Positions 12,482 to 23,449 of a DNA stretch of 64,000 nt are shown one piece after another. The position numbers were made by a program, and so were the translations under genes. Within the stretch, counting starts at the first letter, position 1. Every line of letters begins with the position of its first letter. The notes beneath the pieces are model-generated. The model did not search any database. It saw nothing but the letters and a program-made list of their open reading frames with translations, and was not told the origin of the DNA. The DNA is from Laccaria trichodermophora (lineage: Eukaryota > Basidiomycota > Agaricomycetes > Agaricales > Hydnangiaceae). The DNA is taken from positions 186,001 through 250,000 of the forward strand of contig JACTVC010000013.1 in the NCBI GenBank assembly GCA_018417955.1, written 5' to 3'.

Positions 12482-12785
12482 GGTGGGAAGGGATGCCTCG
12501 ATTGGATGGAGTTCATTGACTATTCAATCCTGTGAGCTCATTGTGATGGAAGAGGATGAGACAGGCGGTGTTCCACTCAGCCGCACCAAATCCTCAAGTG
12601 GGTTTATATCACGATATGTCAAGTTCTTCATGTACTCCAGTTGATCGAATTCCAGTAATCGATGAAAGGAGGGGAATATCGGAAATACGGTAGGCGTGAT
12701 GTCCGCTGAAAATGGCAGAACATTGGCAGAATGTGAAGCAAGAGAGGTGTAGAGAGCGAGACAAGGCGAATCAAACATCGACAAA

Positions 12786-13134
12786 TAAACGTGTCGCGTC
12801 CGCCGGTTTCATCTGTGAATCTACAAATTTCGCCGTGCACTGTGTGCATATATGCGCTCCAACCAGCCCACAATGCCTCTAGAGGTCCTTTGCCAATGGG
12901 GCTCGTCGCTATCTTGCAGAGAATATGGGCCTTCCTGACTTCGCTGTTCTTCTTCCGTACACAGCAGTCAAGCCCACTCCCACTGATTGCATTACCTCCC
13001 AAGCAACGGAATGGCCCACCGCAAACTCCTCGCCTAGTCACCGCACGAGTATTGTTCCCTTGGTCCTAATCAACTCGGTACATCTTCCCCAGATCCATCT
13101 TTGCTTGCATAACTAAGATAGTCTTCACAGGCTC
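12786..13134. other. Intergenic region upstream of the hypothetical gene
   Basis: This lies between the upstream flank of the minus-strand FMO gene and the plus-strand gene at 13135. Small overlapping open frames occur on both strands without recognisable domains. It probably holds the promoter and possibly the 5' leader of the downstream gene; no distinct element was identified. Confidence 0.4.
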
Positions 13135-14949
13135 ATGGCGCGCACAAAAGGAACAATTCATGCGCAACCCAAGTCTAATCGCCAGCCCAAAACAACGGCG
13201 TAACGCCAGTACCACGCGACAACGACCTCAAGCCCATCCCTTACAGCCGTAGACGACTGGAATGCCCGCGTCGATGGGGGTACGACGTACCAGATCTCAA
13301 GCTTACATCCGCGTCAACCACTTCCAGCGGTGATCATCACATCTTGTACGCCTGAAAAGAAGCCCCCTCCATCGTCAGCTTCTCCTGCTGCGTCAAGCGT
13401 CCCATGCACACCACCCACACCCACACCCAAAATCGCTCAACCCGTCTTCGTAAACCCAGCCCCAGGCCCGGAAGACGACGACGAAGACATCGCGTTGAAA
13501 CGCATCATGGAAGACTTGGAATACGCGCTTAATAAAGAAGACATCAACCCATTCGACGTCTCCCCGTCCCCATTCCCGGATCCACTGTCTTTCAACATCT
13601 CACAGAGTCTTCAGATCAGCTTGGATAAGCAAAGTCCATGCCCGGACGACGCGTCTTGGGACATCCCTTGGGAAAGTTTGAGTAGTTCGGGCGGGTACAT
13701 GACGACCAGTACGCCTCTTTTAGGTTGGCATGGGCAACAAGAGCAGGAGCAAGAGCACGAGGAGGACCCATTCACGAACCCCCAGAACGTCGTCAACTCC
13801 CTTCCTCCTCCTCCACATTACACGGACCTATTCGATCTAGACATGTACCTCGAAGTGTCTCTAGTGATCACGAACAGTAACAACACTATCTTGGAGGAAG
13901 AGGAAGGGGAGAGCGAGAACCCATTCGAGGATACCTTCGCCATAGAACCCATCACCGTCGTCACCGTCTCTCCATCTGAAAAAGCTGTGCCGATGAACCG
14001 CCTGGTCAAGGAAAGAGACGTATACAGGCCAAGTGGGTATACCCGCTCCCCAAGGTTTAGGTTTAGCGTGGATGAGAATGGGTCGCCTGTTCCTGTTTCT
14101 TTGCGGTCCCCTCGACGACGTGGAGTGCGAATGACGGTGGTTGATCGAGTTCGTGCGGTTTTGGATGAAAGTGGTGATGAGGAGGAGGGTGATGAGGGGG
14201 ATGAGGAGGAGGAAACATCGATGCCGGCGCTGAATGCGCGGTTACGTGAGGCGTGTAGGAGGAGGAGGAAATCTGGGGCTACTGCTGGTGGTGGTGGTGG
14301 TTTGGGGGTCACCGGTGCGACTGGCCATGGGCGGAAGAGTGGTGTGCCTGGGAGTCCGCGTGCTAGTTTGGTCGTCGGGAGCCATTCGAGTTTGGCTCCG
14401 CATGCCAGCTTACCTGCGCTTCGACCTTCCAGCCGACTCTTGCGCGATATAACCAACACGATGACTACTTCGAGCTCGTCAACAACGTCGACCTTGGCTT
14501 CGATCTCGCATGGTCCCAAGAATCCCTTCTCGCAGAACCCAATCGACAGGACGGTGCAAGAGAACCCCAACTCGACGCGGAAGAACCCTATCACTTCGTC
14601 GAAAACGAGAAATCCAATCGCGAGGTTCGGGAGTGACCTTGCGAATATCGTTGTTGACGATTCTGCGAACTCTGTCAATCTGTGTGGGGGTAACACGACG
14701 ACTGCTGGCGGGGAGAACACGACGATGGCTAGCGTGTACACGATGGCGTCTGTGTACGGTGGGGAGAACACTACAGGAAGTGTGTACGGTGCGCAGAACC
14801 CAGCAGGCCATAACACCACGACTTACACGGACGAAGCATCCGCTCGGGCACTCAAAGCACGCTTGCGGCAGGCATGCGAGAATTTTTCAAAATCGGTGTG
14901 GGTGGACGAGTGTGATACGGTGCAGTCTTGGGAGCCTGTGCCGTTTTGA
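13135..14949 (+). CDS. Acidic, low-complexity hypothetical protein
   Basis: The long open frame 13330-14949 has no internal stop and ends CDTVQSWEPVPF. Upstream, an ATG at 13135 is in the same frame but is followed by TAA at 13201, so a small intron between about 13200 and 13330 or a later start is likely; the exact start is not resolved. The protein is Pro/Ser rich at first, has a segment ALKRIMEDLEYALNKED, an acidic run (DESGDEEEGDEGDEEEE, about residues 280-300), a Gly run, SSRLLRDITNTM, then repeated G-x-N-TT..SVY units and a basic helical end (ALKARLRQACENFSKSVW). It looks largely disordered. Its C-terminal third is duplicated at 9061 and 34469. Confidence 0.65.
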
Positions 14950-15353
14950 ATGTCGTGGCGTCATATATTCCCTTTTGATTATGAAGTTGTGAGTTTGACG
15001 TTTGTTTCGAGTTTTGCTTCGTTTTTTTTTGTTCTCTTTGATACTTGGGGGTTGGGTTGGGGCAGATAGTAGATTACCTTTCATTGAATGGTGTCCTTGA
15101 ACCTTGTTGAGAGTGATACTTCATAATCTATAATACACTGCTCTCTTTCAATCCTTCCTATATCCTTGCATCCATATCTAGGAGGGCAATGAAGACCTCC
15201 AATTGTTTCCTTTTCCATGGTCCTCGAGAATATTGTTACCAGCCTTGTTCACACTATCTATTTTTGAGACAAACAAGATGAAAAATAGACCCAAAAATAA
15301 TATGAAAAAAGACAGGAAAATATGAATTTTTTAAAAACAGATAGAATGTCCAA
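14950..15353. other. 3' flank and spacer
   Basis: The first 230 bases resemble the sequence after the paralogous relic at 9061 (GGGGTTGGG..AGATAG, AATTGCTCTCTTTC-like, CCTTACATCC-like), so the homology extends into the 3' flank. The remainder up to 15353 is AT-rich and shows no gene. Confidence 0.5.
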
Positions 15354-17263
15354 TAGGGGGAGTCAGAGTGGCCGGTTCGGCGGCGGTTCAGCAACGATTC
15401 AAGATCAGGTTTACAGCTGATTTCAGATCTATGCGGAATTCCCAAAAAAAAAATTGGGCCCAAGGACCCCAGAATCAAATGACATAACATTTTCACATGC
15501 GCAATTTCTGGTACTCCAAGTCACTTTCGTTCGACCTCAGTTCTTTCCCCCAGTCATATAAGCTCAAAGCTTGTATCCCGATGCTCTATTATGAGAAGGA
15601 CTTGCAGGCAGACATGGGAGGTGCAGAGTCTACTTCTCCGATGCCAAGAGAGCCAGCCGTCGCCTTATTCCGATAAAAGCGCTGCGATAGTGAGGAACTA
15701 CACAGGTGCGTGCTGTAGGATTGGGAATCTACGGTGTTGTTACAGCTGAATTGAACGACGTTGATAGATTCGAACATCACTATGCTCGTCCCGCTATGAA
15801 GACATCCCAAGCATTCTTTGACGACCATCCGATATCCGTGGTTTGTATTGCGTTTATGAATATTGACCACTGGAACTAACGAAGGCTTACTTAGATATTC
15901 ATTGCAATCTTTTCTATGCTTAGCTTTTTACCTGCAGTTACCTTTTTGTGAGTTGAACACCTCTACCGCGAAATGGGTGTTGATCGCTCGAGTTGAAACA
16001 GAGGTAAACCCCAAGCAGTGACCTGCCTCGTATCTACCCTCATTGCAACGGCCTTTGCCTCTTCGTTCCTCACATCTGCAATTATAAGCGCCTAGCTCTT
16101 CCTCCACCTCGCCATCCTCGTTCACCGGAACGGTGTACACGGCATTTCAGCATGAGTGAGTGAGAGCAAACAACGGCTGATCTACGTCACCGCCCCTCGT
16201 CCCCCCACCAAGCCTCCCAGTAGCAAACAAGGAAACGGACCTCCACCGAAGCGGTCAGACTCGCCCAGCAGCTCGATGATAGTCGTGCAAGAGATGGGTG
16301 TCATTTCTGGGCCTTCCGACATCAAACATGAGAGGGAGCTTCCAGGGGTGTCACCTTGCCTAGATATCGTATAATAGATTAGGGACTGGAATTGTGAGGA
16401 TAAAGTAAATGTACTTGGCAGGATGGACTTGGTTGAAAGTTTGATATCCTTAGTTTGTTTCTTGCCTTTGCCAGTTTGTAGAATGTGAAGTGAGCGACAA
16501 CGGAAAGATCCCTTTCAGTAGGTTCACTATCACTAGCAGGAGTGTCTACCATGATAAAAGAAACTTGATAGAGAACTTGTAGAGAACGACGACCCATTGG
16601 TTCGGGGTCCCAGCCAGCTGAAGCTAATAGGTACAAACAGCCGAATTTTTTTTTTGGGATTCCGCATAGATTTGAAATCGGCTGTAAAGACGATTCAATT
16701 TTTTTTTTCGGCCTGAATCGTCACTGAATCGGGTCTAACTCTGTCCCCCCCAGTTCAGCTTGAGGCTCAAAACTCTATTTCATGCCGGTTCTGACCATCA
16801 AATTTATGTTCCATGAAGATTTAGATACATATATATTATTCCTTCTTTAAAAGCTCGACAACGGACTCCATGACATGAGGTTTTGTGCATCAACAGCTAT
16901 CAGAAAATTAAGAGAGCATTTTTGTGAGGACAAATGTAAAATTAGCTTAAGTATGTGGTCAGTACAATGAATACGAGGCAGGAAATTTACAGGGAAATAT
17001 TTCAAGAGTATCTGAAACGTATTTTCAAGGAGAAATAAATAAAAATCTAATTGATGAGGGGAGTTATGTGCAAAGGAGGCAGAATCAACGTAGAACCGAA
17101 ACTTGAACCGACGGTGAAGCGCCTCCAGAGGCGCTTCGCCGTCGGTTCAGGTTCAGCGACAGTTCAGTGTGTTCCCACGGTTCAGACAAGAATTCAACAT
17201 CTTTGAATCGATTCTGAACCGTTTGCTGAATCGTCGCTGAACTGGCCACTCTGACTCCCCCTA
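15354..17263. mobile_element. Inverted-repeat (MITE/foldback-like) block
   Basis: The ends read TAGGGGGAGTCAGAGTGGCC on the left and, reverse-complemented, the same 20 bases on the right, then diverge through ggttcagcgacgattcag-like repeats. The dinucleotide TA at both edges could be the target duplication. A second, related inverted pair lies inside: 15405-15450 (..CTATGCGGAATTCCC plus A run) against 16640-16700. A further 20-base hairpin sits at 17106-17148 (GAACCGACGG..GCGCCT arms, one mismatch). Small open frames inside (15589-15870 and 15928-16140 minus, 16156-16374 plus, 16379-16636 minus) are not recognised. This may be two nested elements of one family. Confidence 0.65.
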
Positions 17264-17389
17264 ATGACGCCTAGGCTGTGCGTGATGCAGAGGCGATGAG
17301 TGACTGTGACCAGAGAAATAGCCAAAGTCAGGAATATCAGGCGCGGCGCGCGCCTGATTCCGACACATTTCCACTCGAGGTATGGCTAT
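17263..17389 (-). repeat. Split direct repeat B2
   Basis: A 127-bp outer 3' repeat of the retroelement, matching B1 at 17788-17914 with few differences (begins AATGACGCCTAGG, ends GAGGTATGGCTAT on the plus strand). It abuts the right terminus of the inverted-repeat block. Confidence 0.88.
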
Positions 17390-17445
17390 GTACACAGGTA
17401 GTACTAGAGTGCAAATGTCATAAGAAAAGGAAGTGGGTGGGAGGG

Positions 17446-17783
17446 TGACGAAAAATATGTATGTTAACACTGAATAACAAAGTAAGATATCGAGACGTGA
17501 GCCTAGATAAAAAACTGGGGATCTTACCTGGTTGAGGAGTGAGAGTCGAGACGAGAGCCTAGCAGAAAGGGGGCGTCTCAAGCTCACTCCTCAACCATGA
17601 GGGGTAATCTAAAAATATGTCAGAGCCTCATAGTGCGCATCCAAGTGTGGATCGCGTGAGTTGAGGGAATAAACGAGCAGCGGCTCTAAGTCGTGTGTCA
17701 GCGGACACACGACTGTTGTTGTGCGTGTGCAACCAGCCTTTGGTTGGCTTACATTGGACTTGAGTAAACATTTGTTTAAACTC
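17446..17783 (-). repeat. Split direct repeat A2
   Basis: 338 bp, near-identical to A1 at 22438-22775 (from TGACGAAAAATATG to GTTTAAACTC on the plus strand). A 56-base spacer separates it from B2 and four bases separate it from B1. Confidence 0.9.
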
Positions 17784-17787
17784 AACC

Positions 17788-17914
17788 AATGACGCCTAGG
17801 CTGTGCGTGATGCAGAGGCAATGAGTGACTGTGACCAGAGAAATAGCCAAAGTCAGGAATATCAGGTGCGGCATGCGCCTGATTCCGACGCATTTCCACT
17901 CGAGGTATGGCTAT
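17788..17914 (-). repeat. Split direct repeat B1
   Basis: A 127-bp internal partner of B2, lying directly downstream (minus strand) of the recombinase gene and next to A2. Confidence 0.88.
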
Positions 17915-18161
17915 ATTCCTATATAAAGAAAGAAAAAGAAAAAAGGGGGTGATGAGATCATGTAATGATTGATGTGAGGAGTGAGGGGAAAGGTAGGAGA
18001 AGGTACATGCATGTATGATATGGGTAGGCAAGGGAGACATCCATGTCGTGGGATTGTGGTGATATAGGGAAGTCCGTAGATTTAAGAAAAAAGTCTGTGA
18101 GAGAAACGTCTGTGAGTAAATAAGAGTTTGTAGAAAAATAAGAGGAAAAGGTTGTTGGGAG

Positions 18162-19181
18162 TCATGAATCCAATGCGTGGATGTATGATGATGCGGAGCG
18201 CGCAGTTTGGCCAAAGAGTAAGGCGTGGATAAGAACAGGATTTTTGCGGATATAAATCTTGAAGGCATCTGAGGCCCATCTTCTAATTGCTTGGATAATA
18301 GAAGGCGGTACACCATTTTCAGTGAGGGAAGTTGTGCCTCCTGCTCTTAGAGATTGACCAGCAGTGTCGGAGTCGAAGAAACGCTGCAAGCGTTTAATGA
18401 AGAAAGATCGGGTGGGTACGGCGCCACTGCTGGTTAGCCAGAGAGGGGAGCTGAAGGGAAACTTCTGGTCATGGGCATGTAGGTATGCAAGGAAATGCCT
18501 ATGAGGGTCGAAGATGTGTCCGTTCTTCTGAACAATGATGGTATTCCCTTCAAAGAATCTGTCGGCCTTATGGCCAGGTAGAAAAAATTGAAAAGAAACA
18601 TCAGAGAAGCGTACCGAAGTCCATTTAGTGACTTTCCTGGGGTCACATAGTTGTGGGTCGTCTGGGTATGTCATTTCACCCAGGCGAAAGAGGGCAAAAA
18701 AGCCCGTGAGGAATTGTGCAAGGAAGAGGATGTCATCGTAGTCAGATGAGTTCCCCAGTGCGTTTACGACTTTCTTGAGGTCGTCTAGGGTGAGGGCGCG
18801 TTTTTGAGAAGTTGGTGTGCCACATAAACGCCTGCATCCCTGCAATGTACAATGTACAAGAGCAGAGTTGCAGGCAGCGTGTACGTCTGGGAAGTATGGT
18901 TCGAGTTGCTGGCAAATGCCAGAAAGGTAAGTTGCAACGGAGCTGGGTTTGATGTGGTGGCACATGTACACTGTGAAAAGACTGAGAGTGTCAGGGGTGG
19001 GATCAAGAGGGAAGTTGTGTAATTTGATGAAATTCAGGTACGAGTTGAGGGCGGAACCATAATTCTTCCATGTGGAGTTATCGATTGCTTGTCCAAGGGT
19101 GATGGCGTGTACCCTGAGCAATCTCTCCCATGACCAGGGTTCCATGTGGGGTTGCCTGGCCGGCACAGTAGCAGGAATCAT
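18162..19181 (-). CDS. Tyrosine recombinase (retroelement integrase)
   Basis: A 339-residue phage-integrase-like recombinase that would insert the element's circular DNA copy. An N-terminal SAM-like core-binding region (STWKNYGSALNSYLNFIKLHNFPLDPTPDTL) precedes the catalytic part. A candidate first Arg lies in FALFRLGEMTYPDDP, the box-II region reads QSLRAGGTTSLTENGVP, and the nucleophile Tyr is in AFKIYIRKNPVLIHALLFG. Gln stands at the position that is His in canonical HxxR; I cannot tell whether this is usual in the fungal branch. The ATG overlaps the upstream RT stop as ATGA (19181-19178), suggesting coupled translation. The frame is uninterrupted. Confidence 0.88.
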   Translation of the reverse strand: MIPATVPARQPHMEPWSWERLLRVHAITLGQAIDNSTWKNYGSALNSYLNFIKLHNFPLDPTPDTLSLFTVYMCHHIKPSSVATYLSGICQQLEPYFPDVHAACNSALVHCTLQGCRRLCGTPTSQKRALTLDDLKKVVNALGNSSDYDDILFLAQFLTGFFALFRLGEMTYPDDPQLCDPRKVTKWTSVRFSDVSFQFFLPGHKADRFFEGNTIIVQKNGHIFDPHRHFLAYLHAHDQKFPFSSPLWLTSSGAVPTRSFFIKRLQRFFDSDTAGQSLRAGGTTSLTENGVPPSIIQAIRRWASDAFKIYIRKNPVLIHALLFGQTARSASSYIHALDS

Positions 19182-20993
19182 TTTTTGGGAGCCCCCAGTG
19201 GCAATTGAGGGGGTAAAAATGGGGAAATGGTCAGGTCTGGGACATATTGACGTGCAATGTCAAACTTGTTTCTCGAGATGGCGTTGGCAACACAGTTGAG
19301 TTCCCCAGCAATGTGGAGGACTCTGAGTTGCATGTTGTGGTTAATGCATGTGTCAGCTGCATTGATAAGGATTGAGTTATAGTGAGGGAGGCATCTCAGT
19401 GTATTGAAAATGGCAACGGTGTTGTCGTTGTCCATGTAGATGAGGACTTTGGATGCAGGTGGAACACGGAGGACATCAGAGATGTGATGAATGGCTGATA
19501 GAACACATAAAGCTTCAAAGAAGAATATATGTTCATCTGTAGTGCCATCAGGGGTGGGTGAGTAGAAACCGACATGGTCGTCAGGTAACCAAAAACCCAT
19601 GCCTTCTAGACAGGTGTCACAGAAAATTGTTAAGTCGGCAGTGTGTTCATCCCAATAAATCTGCTGAATGAGCCTGACACCACTGTCATGCTCAAGGTGG
19701 TTGGCAGCCCACGTAAGGTCGGCACGGATGGCGTTATTAATTCTGATGAACTGGTTTGGCGCTGATTTGCCACCTATCTTTGCATAAACATTGTTGAGTG
19801 CAGGTCTAAGTAGTGGGAAAACATTAAAACTCCAGTTGATCCACCCTGCTAATCTCTGCCATTCCCGCAGGGTGAATTTGTGCTTTGAGGAGATGAAGTC
19901 ACGTATGGCGGTAATCAACTGTTGTAGTGTGTCCGGTGGCATGGTCATGGAGAGTGTGTTGGGGTCAACTTCTATTCCAATGACAGTGAGTGGGGAACCA
20001 AAGACCTGTTTGCTTTCCTTGTGGGGTAAATTAATTTTGTCCCATAGTTGAAGTAACTTGACTTGGTTGGTGGGCATGTATTTGCGGTATGGAGGGTAGT
20101 AGGCAATGTTTTTCCTGAGTTCTGGGCCAAAAGAATCATCTGAGTACGTACCCAGGAGTTCTATTCCCCTCTTCTTCTTCGCTATCCATGAAACGAGGGA
20201 CATGAAAGCAATCCAGTTGCATCCTGACCTGCGCCCACCAAAGGCGGTGTTCCTGTCGACGTGGAGTGATCCGGCAATCTGGTTGACTTGCTTGATCTGC
20301 CAGTACGGATGAACAGGGAGGAGTTGATAAGCTTCAGCTACATCTGACTTGAACAACACGTGAGGTGAGTGAGGGAAACACTCATTCATGGAGATTAAGA
20401 ATTGCCCTAGATGTTGTAGGTTGTCTAGAGGGTAGCCTATGATTTGTTCACGTGGAATCATGCTGTTGAGGGAGAATTTCCCTGCACTTTGATCAGTTAC
20501 CATCCTCAGGTCAGTGGAGTGAGGTTTGGGGACGGCAAAGATGGGCATGCAGTACATGCCTGGTAGTAATTTGTTGCCAAAAGACTCAGAGAAGCGTCCT
20601 TTGAAGAGTTCATGGTCTCGCTGATTCCTGAGGAATTGCGCCTCTTCGGTGTTCTCTGGTTCAGGTAGCGAGAGGTCCAGAGTGTCAGGATATTCACCGA
20701 ACTGGGTATCAGCCCAAGGCCAGAAACCCTCTCAGAGACCCTTGCACACGGACTTCACAAATGGCTTGTTCAGGTGGGTTTCGAGAAGTTCTTCGAAACG
20801 GTCAACAAAGATTGGGGTGACAATGTCGAATGAGGTGGGATTTTCTTGGATTGTTTTAGTTGTGATGGGATTGCTTAGTTCAGAGAGGGGGATTTCAGGT
20901 AGGGGTGAGGTGGTCTCTGTCCAGTCAGCCGATGAACGAGAAAAAATGTTAGCGCCATCCCAAATGTTGTACCTTAGGTATCTCAGGCGCAAA
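19178..20993 (-). pseudogene. Reverse transcriptase-RNase H of the Ngaro-like element
   Basis: The polymerase copies element RNA into DNA and the RNase H removes the template. The intact part (20557-19178, 459 residues) shows FKSDVAEAYQLLPVHP (first catalytic Asp), GTYSDDSFG (YxDD box), then RNase H motifs TIFCDTCLEGMGFW, FFFEAL and IYMDNDNTV. The frame continues upstream through a TGA at 20732-20734 within ..FVKSVCKGL*EGFWPWAD, where CGA would restore the Arg usual at this position. The exact 5' start is uncertain and probably overlaps or closely follows the gag-like frame. Confidence 0.85.
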
Positions 20994-22397
20994 TCATGCA
21001 CTAGATCCCTCTTTGATATTGCAATTTCTCTCCCCGTGGCCCGAGCACTTGCATTTTTTGCAGACGTGATGGAACCTGCAGTCGTCTGCAGAGTTCCTGC
21101 ACCCGTTGGTGGAATTGAAGCAATGGCAAACTTCGGATTTGGTGATTTTAACAGATGACTGTTTGGATCTGAATCTAACGTGATCAGATTCGACTCCGTC
21201 TGGCATGAGAATTGCAGATTGGAACCGGGTGAAGTGGTGACTATCGGTAAGGATGGCATTTTGACCGCCGCCAACTTCATTTCGGATGGCAATGTCGTAC
21301 AAGATGATTTTCCTGTGAGCGGAGATGACCCTAGCTGAGAAATGCCCCTCGATATACTTGCCGTAATCTCTGAGTTCTTGTTCTCTATGAGGGAAAGCGA
21401 ATTTGATTGCTTTGACGGTGGCGTTTCAGGTGCTGGTCCATTCGCCACTCGTTTGGACCTTCTTTGATGGCTCTGATCGACCAAGGGAGATCTCAGTTGA
21501 TCCCACGTGTCCAATGTTCTCCTTAGGAGTGGAAATATGGTGCAGCGATGAGAACACAGCATCAAGGTTGACAGCTTGTCCTTTGATAATGTTGTCCCAT
21601 TCTGAAGTGGGGAAACCGAGTGGTGCAGTTCTGGAATTTTGGATCCATTGTCGAACGACTTTGTAGTCACACGCGAAGAGTTGGAGAATTCGACGAGATT
21701 CCTTGCAATCCCTGTTCCCACTTTGCCGGGCTTCTTCCTCTCGGTAGTACCAAGGCATTTCGGATTCATAAACCCTTCGTTTCTTGTTTGAAGGTTCATC
21801 AACATCGTCGGCGGCGTTGACGGATCCTGAAGGGGAATTGCCCCTTTTCAACTTGTTGCCGTCTCTGCTGATTTGAGAGATGAGCTCGTCAATCGCTTGA
21901 TCGGCGTCAACACGCTAAGAGAGGGCCACGACCTCATCCAAGGTTTTTGCATAAAACTCGACAGCGGCGTCCTTCGCTCAATTAGTTCGGGATGGGTCGA
22001 AGTCAAGGATCGATATGATGTTCGATAAGGCCTTGAGTTTCATAATTTCTCCTTTCCTGAATTTATCGACAACATCGTCCATATACCTGATGGTTTCTTC
22101 TTCGAGTTGAGGCCTCTGTTCTTGAGCTGATTCGTCGAGGTCCTCATTACTTCTGGGCTCGTCATTGCTGTTTGAGGCCAAGGTATTCCCTTGTAAGTTG
22201 CGGTCGAGTTCTCCATCCTCTGTAATAGGGTTGGCTCGACTTCCTCTGTCAGTTCTGGGTTCAATCCCAGATTCAACCTCTCCAGCAGGCTTGGTTTGAT
22301 TTTCATCGCTTTGTCCAACTGCATTTGATCCCAGAGTGCTGGAGGATCCGTTTCCTGGGATTGCTGTCGCAAAGAGATTTGCATGCTCATCACTCAT
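20994..22397 (-). pseudogene. Gag-like protein with zinc-knuckle region (Ngaro-like element)
   Basis: One frame runs from 22397 to 20994 (about 468 codons), broken by three in-frame stops or stop clusters: TGA at 21978, TAG at about 21918, TGA at 21426. All become sense codons by a single T-to-C change. The N-terminal part is acidic and polar; the C-terminus has a Cys/His cluster (CHCFNSTNGCRNSADDCRFH..CKKCKCSGHGERNC) suited to nucleic-acid binding. It lies between A1 and the RT frame, as expected for a gag-like ORF. Residue content is otherwise not diagnostic. Confidence 0.7.
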
Positions 22398-22437
22398 GAG
22401 ATAAATTTGAGGAATGATGAATACAAAGTATTAAGAT

Positions 22438-22775
22438 TGACGAAAAATATGTATGTTAACACTGAATAACAAAGTAAGATATCGAGACATGAGCCTAGAT
22501 AAAAAACTGGGGATCTTACCTGGTTGAGGAGTGAGAGTCGAGACGAGAGCCTAGCAGAAAGGGGGCGTCTCAAGCTCACTCCTCAACCATGAGGGGTAAT
22601 CTAAAAATATGTCAGAGCCTCATAGTGCACATCCAAGTGTGGATCGCGTGAGTTGAGGGAATAAACGAGCAGCGGCTCTAAGTCGTGTGTCAGCAGACAC
22701 ACAACTGTTGTTGTGCGCGTGCAACCAGCCTTTGGTTGGCTTACATTGGACTTGAGTAAACATTTGTTTAAACTC
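22438..22775 (-). repeat. Split direct repeat A1
   Basis: 338 bp at the 5' end of the minus-strand element, near-identical to A2. It probably contains the element's promoter; no specific promoter motif was identified. Confidence 0.9.
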
Positions 22776-23175
22776 GATCATTTTTGATGTATTTTTATTT
22801 TTCATCCATTTTTTGTGTTCAGTGTTTCAAGTCAGCCAAGGGTGTTATGAGGAACAAAAAAGATTTGAAAAAATTTGGGAGATGGCTGATAAGTGATTTC
22901 TTAGTGTCAGAACCAGATCCAAAAGGTGGGGAAAACACTACCAGTAGTGTAGACATGTATTAGTACTGTACATACACATATGTGAGATGTCTGGTTCTGA
23001 CACAGATGTTATCTTATCCTAAGATGAGTTTGCCCTTGTACCTCAGGCTTACTCATCATGGAGTGTTTTAGCACCGTCTGTCCTTTTCATTGTTGCCCCA
23101 TATGGCAATCACCTCATTTCTTTCACCATCAACACTACAGCAGCACAACAATGATATTGATATATACTGAAGCAC
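22776..23175. other. Spacer with a small hairpin element
   Basis: There is no gene here. A 14-base inverted pair, GTGTCAGAACCAGA near 22904 and its complement near 22992-23005, brackets about 75 bases and could be a minimal MITE or a structured remnant. Confidence 0.45.
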
Positions 23176-23449
23176 ACTTAAGCATCCTGGCACATTGTGG
23201 TACTGCTTTGGGACTCCTTGAGGATAGCTCAGGGCACCCCAAGTAGTGATCACCACAGGTAACCTGTGGGTGCTAATGTGGTGACCTGTACCTGCACACA
23301 CAAATACCCCTACCCAACACCCAGGTCAGGGTGCGGGTGCGGGTCCATACATGGGTTGGGTGGGTCTTACACAGGTTGGGCAGGTTCAACAGGTCTGATG
23401 GGTCATCTACTACTAGAGCATGAAACATGTATGGCAGTTTGAAAATATG

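Larger units (their letters stand above)
1..12785. repeat. Segmental duplication, copy 1 (direct)
   Basis: Base 1 aligns with base 23176, and the two stretches stay collinear in the same orientation to about 12785/38255. Shared parts are the NLR gene, the fragment cluster, the ORF relic with its downstream C-terminal relic, and the FMO gene. The copy extends beyond the left edge of the window, so its true start is not visible. Differences include 11 fewer WD40 repeats in copy 2, the hAT insertion in copy 2, and an unrelated middle segment (5826-6890 here, 31208-32700 there). Confidence 0.9.
17263..22775 (-). mobile_element. Ngaro-type tyrosine-recombinase retroelement
   Basis: Read on the minus strand the order is A1 (22775-22438), gag-like frame, RT-RNaseH, tyrosine recombinase, B1 (17914-17788), A2 (17783-17446), B2 (17389-17263). 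This A1-ORFs-B1-A2-B2 split direct repeat layout is the hallmark of the Ngaro/VIPER branch of DIRS-order elements, which integrate through a recombinase rather than a DDE integrase and leave no target duplication. A1 and A2 are both 338 bp; B1 and B2 are both 127 bp. The coding region carries at least four in-frame stops, so this copy is probably not autonomous. Confidence 0.88.

Noticed and set aside
17261..18316. Minus-strand frames 17261-17587 and 17609-18316
   Set aside because: They run through the non-coding split direct repeats A2/B1/B2; no domain was seen and the same peptide recurs at 22394-22579 because A1 is a copy of A2.
20732..21805. 357-codon frame upstream of the RT as a full separate gene
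   Set aside because: Its first two thirds overlap the gag-like frame and look random; only the last part (..FVKSVCKGL) is the RT N-terminus, separated from the rest by TGA.
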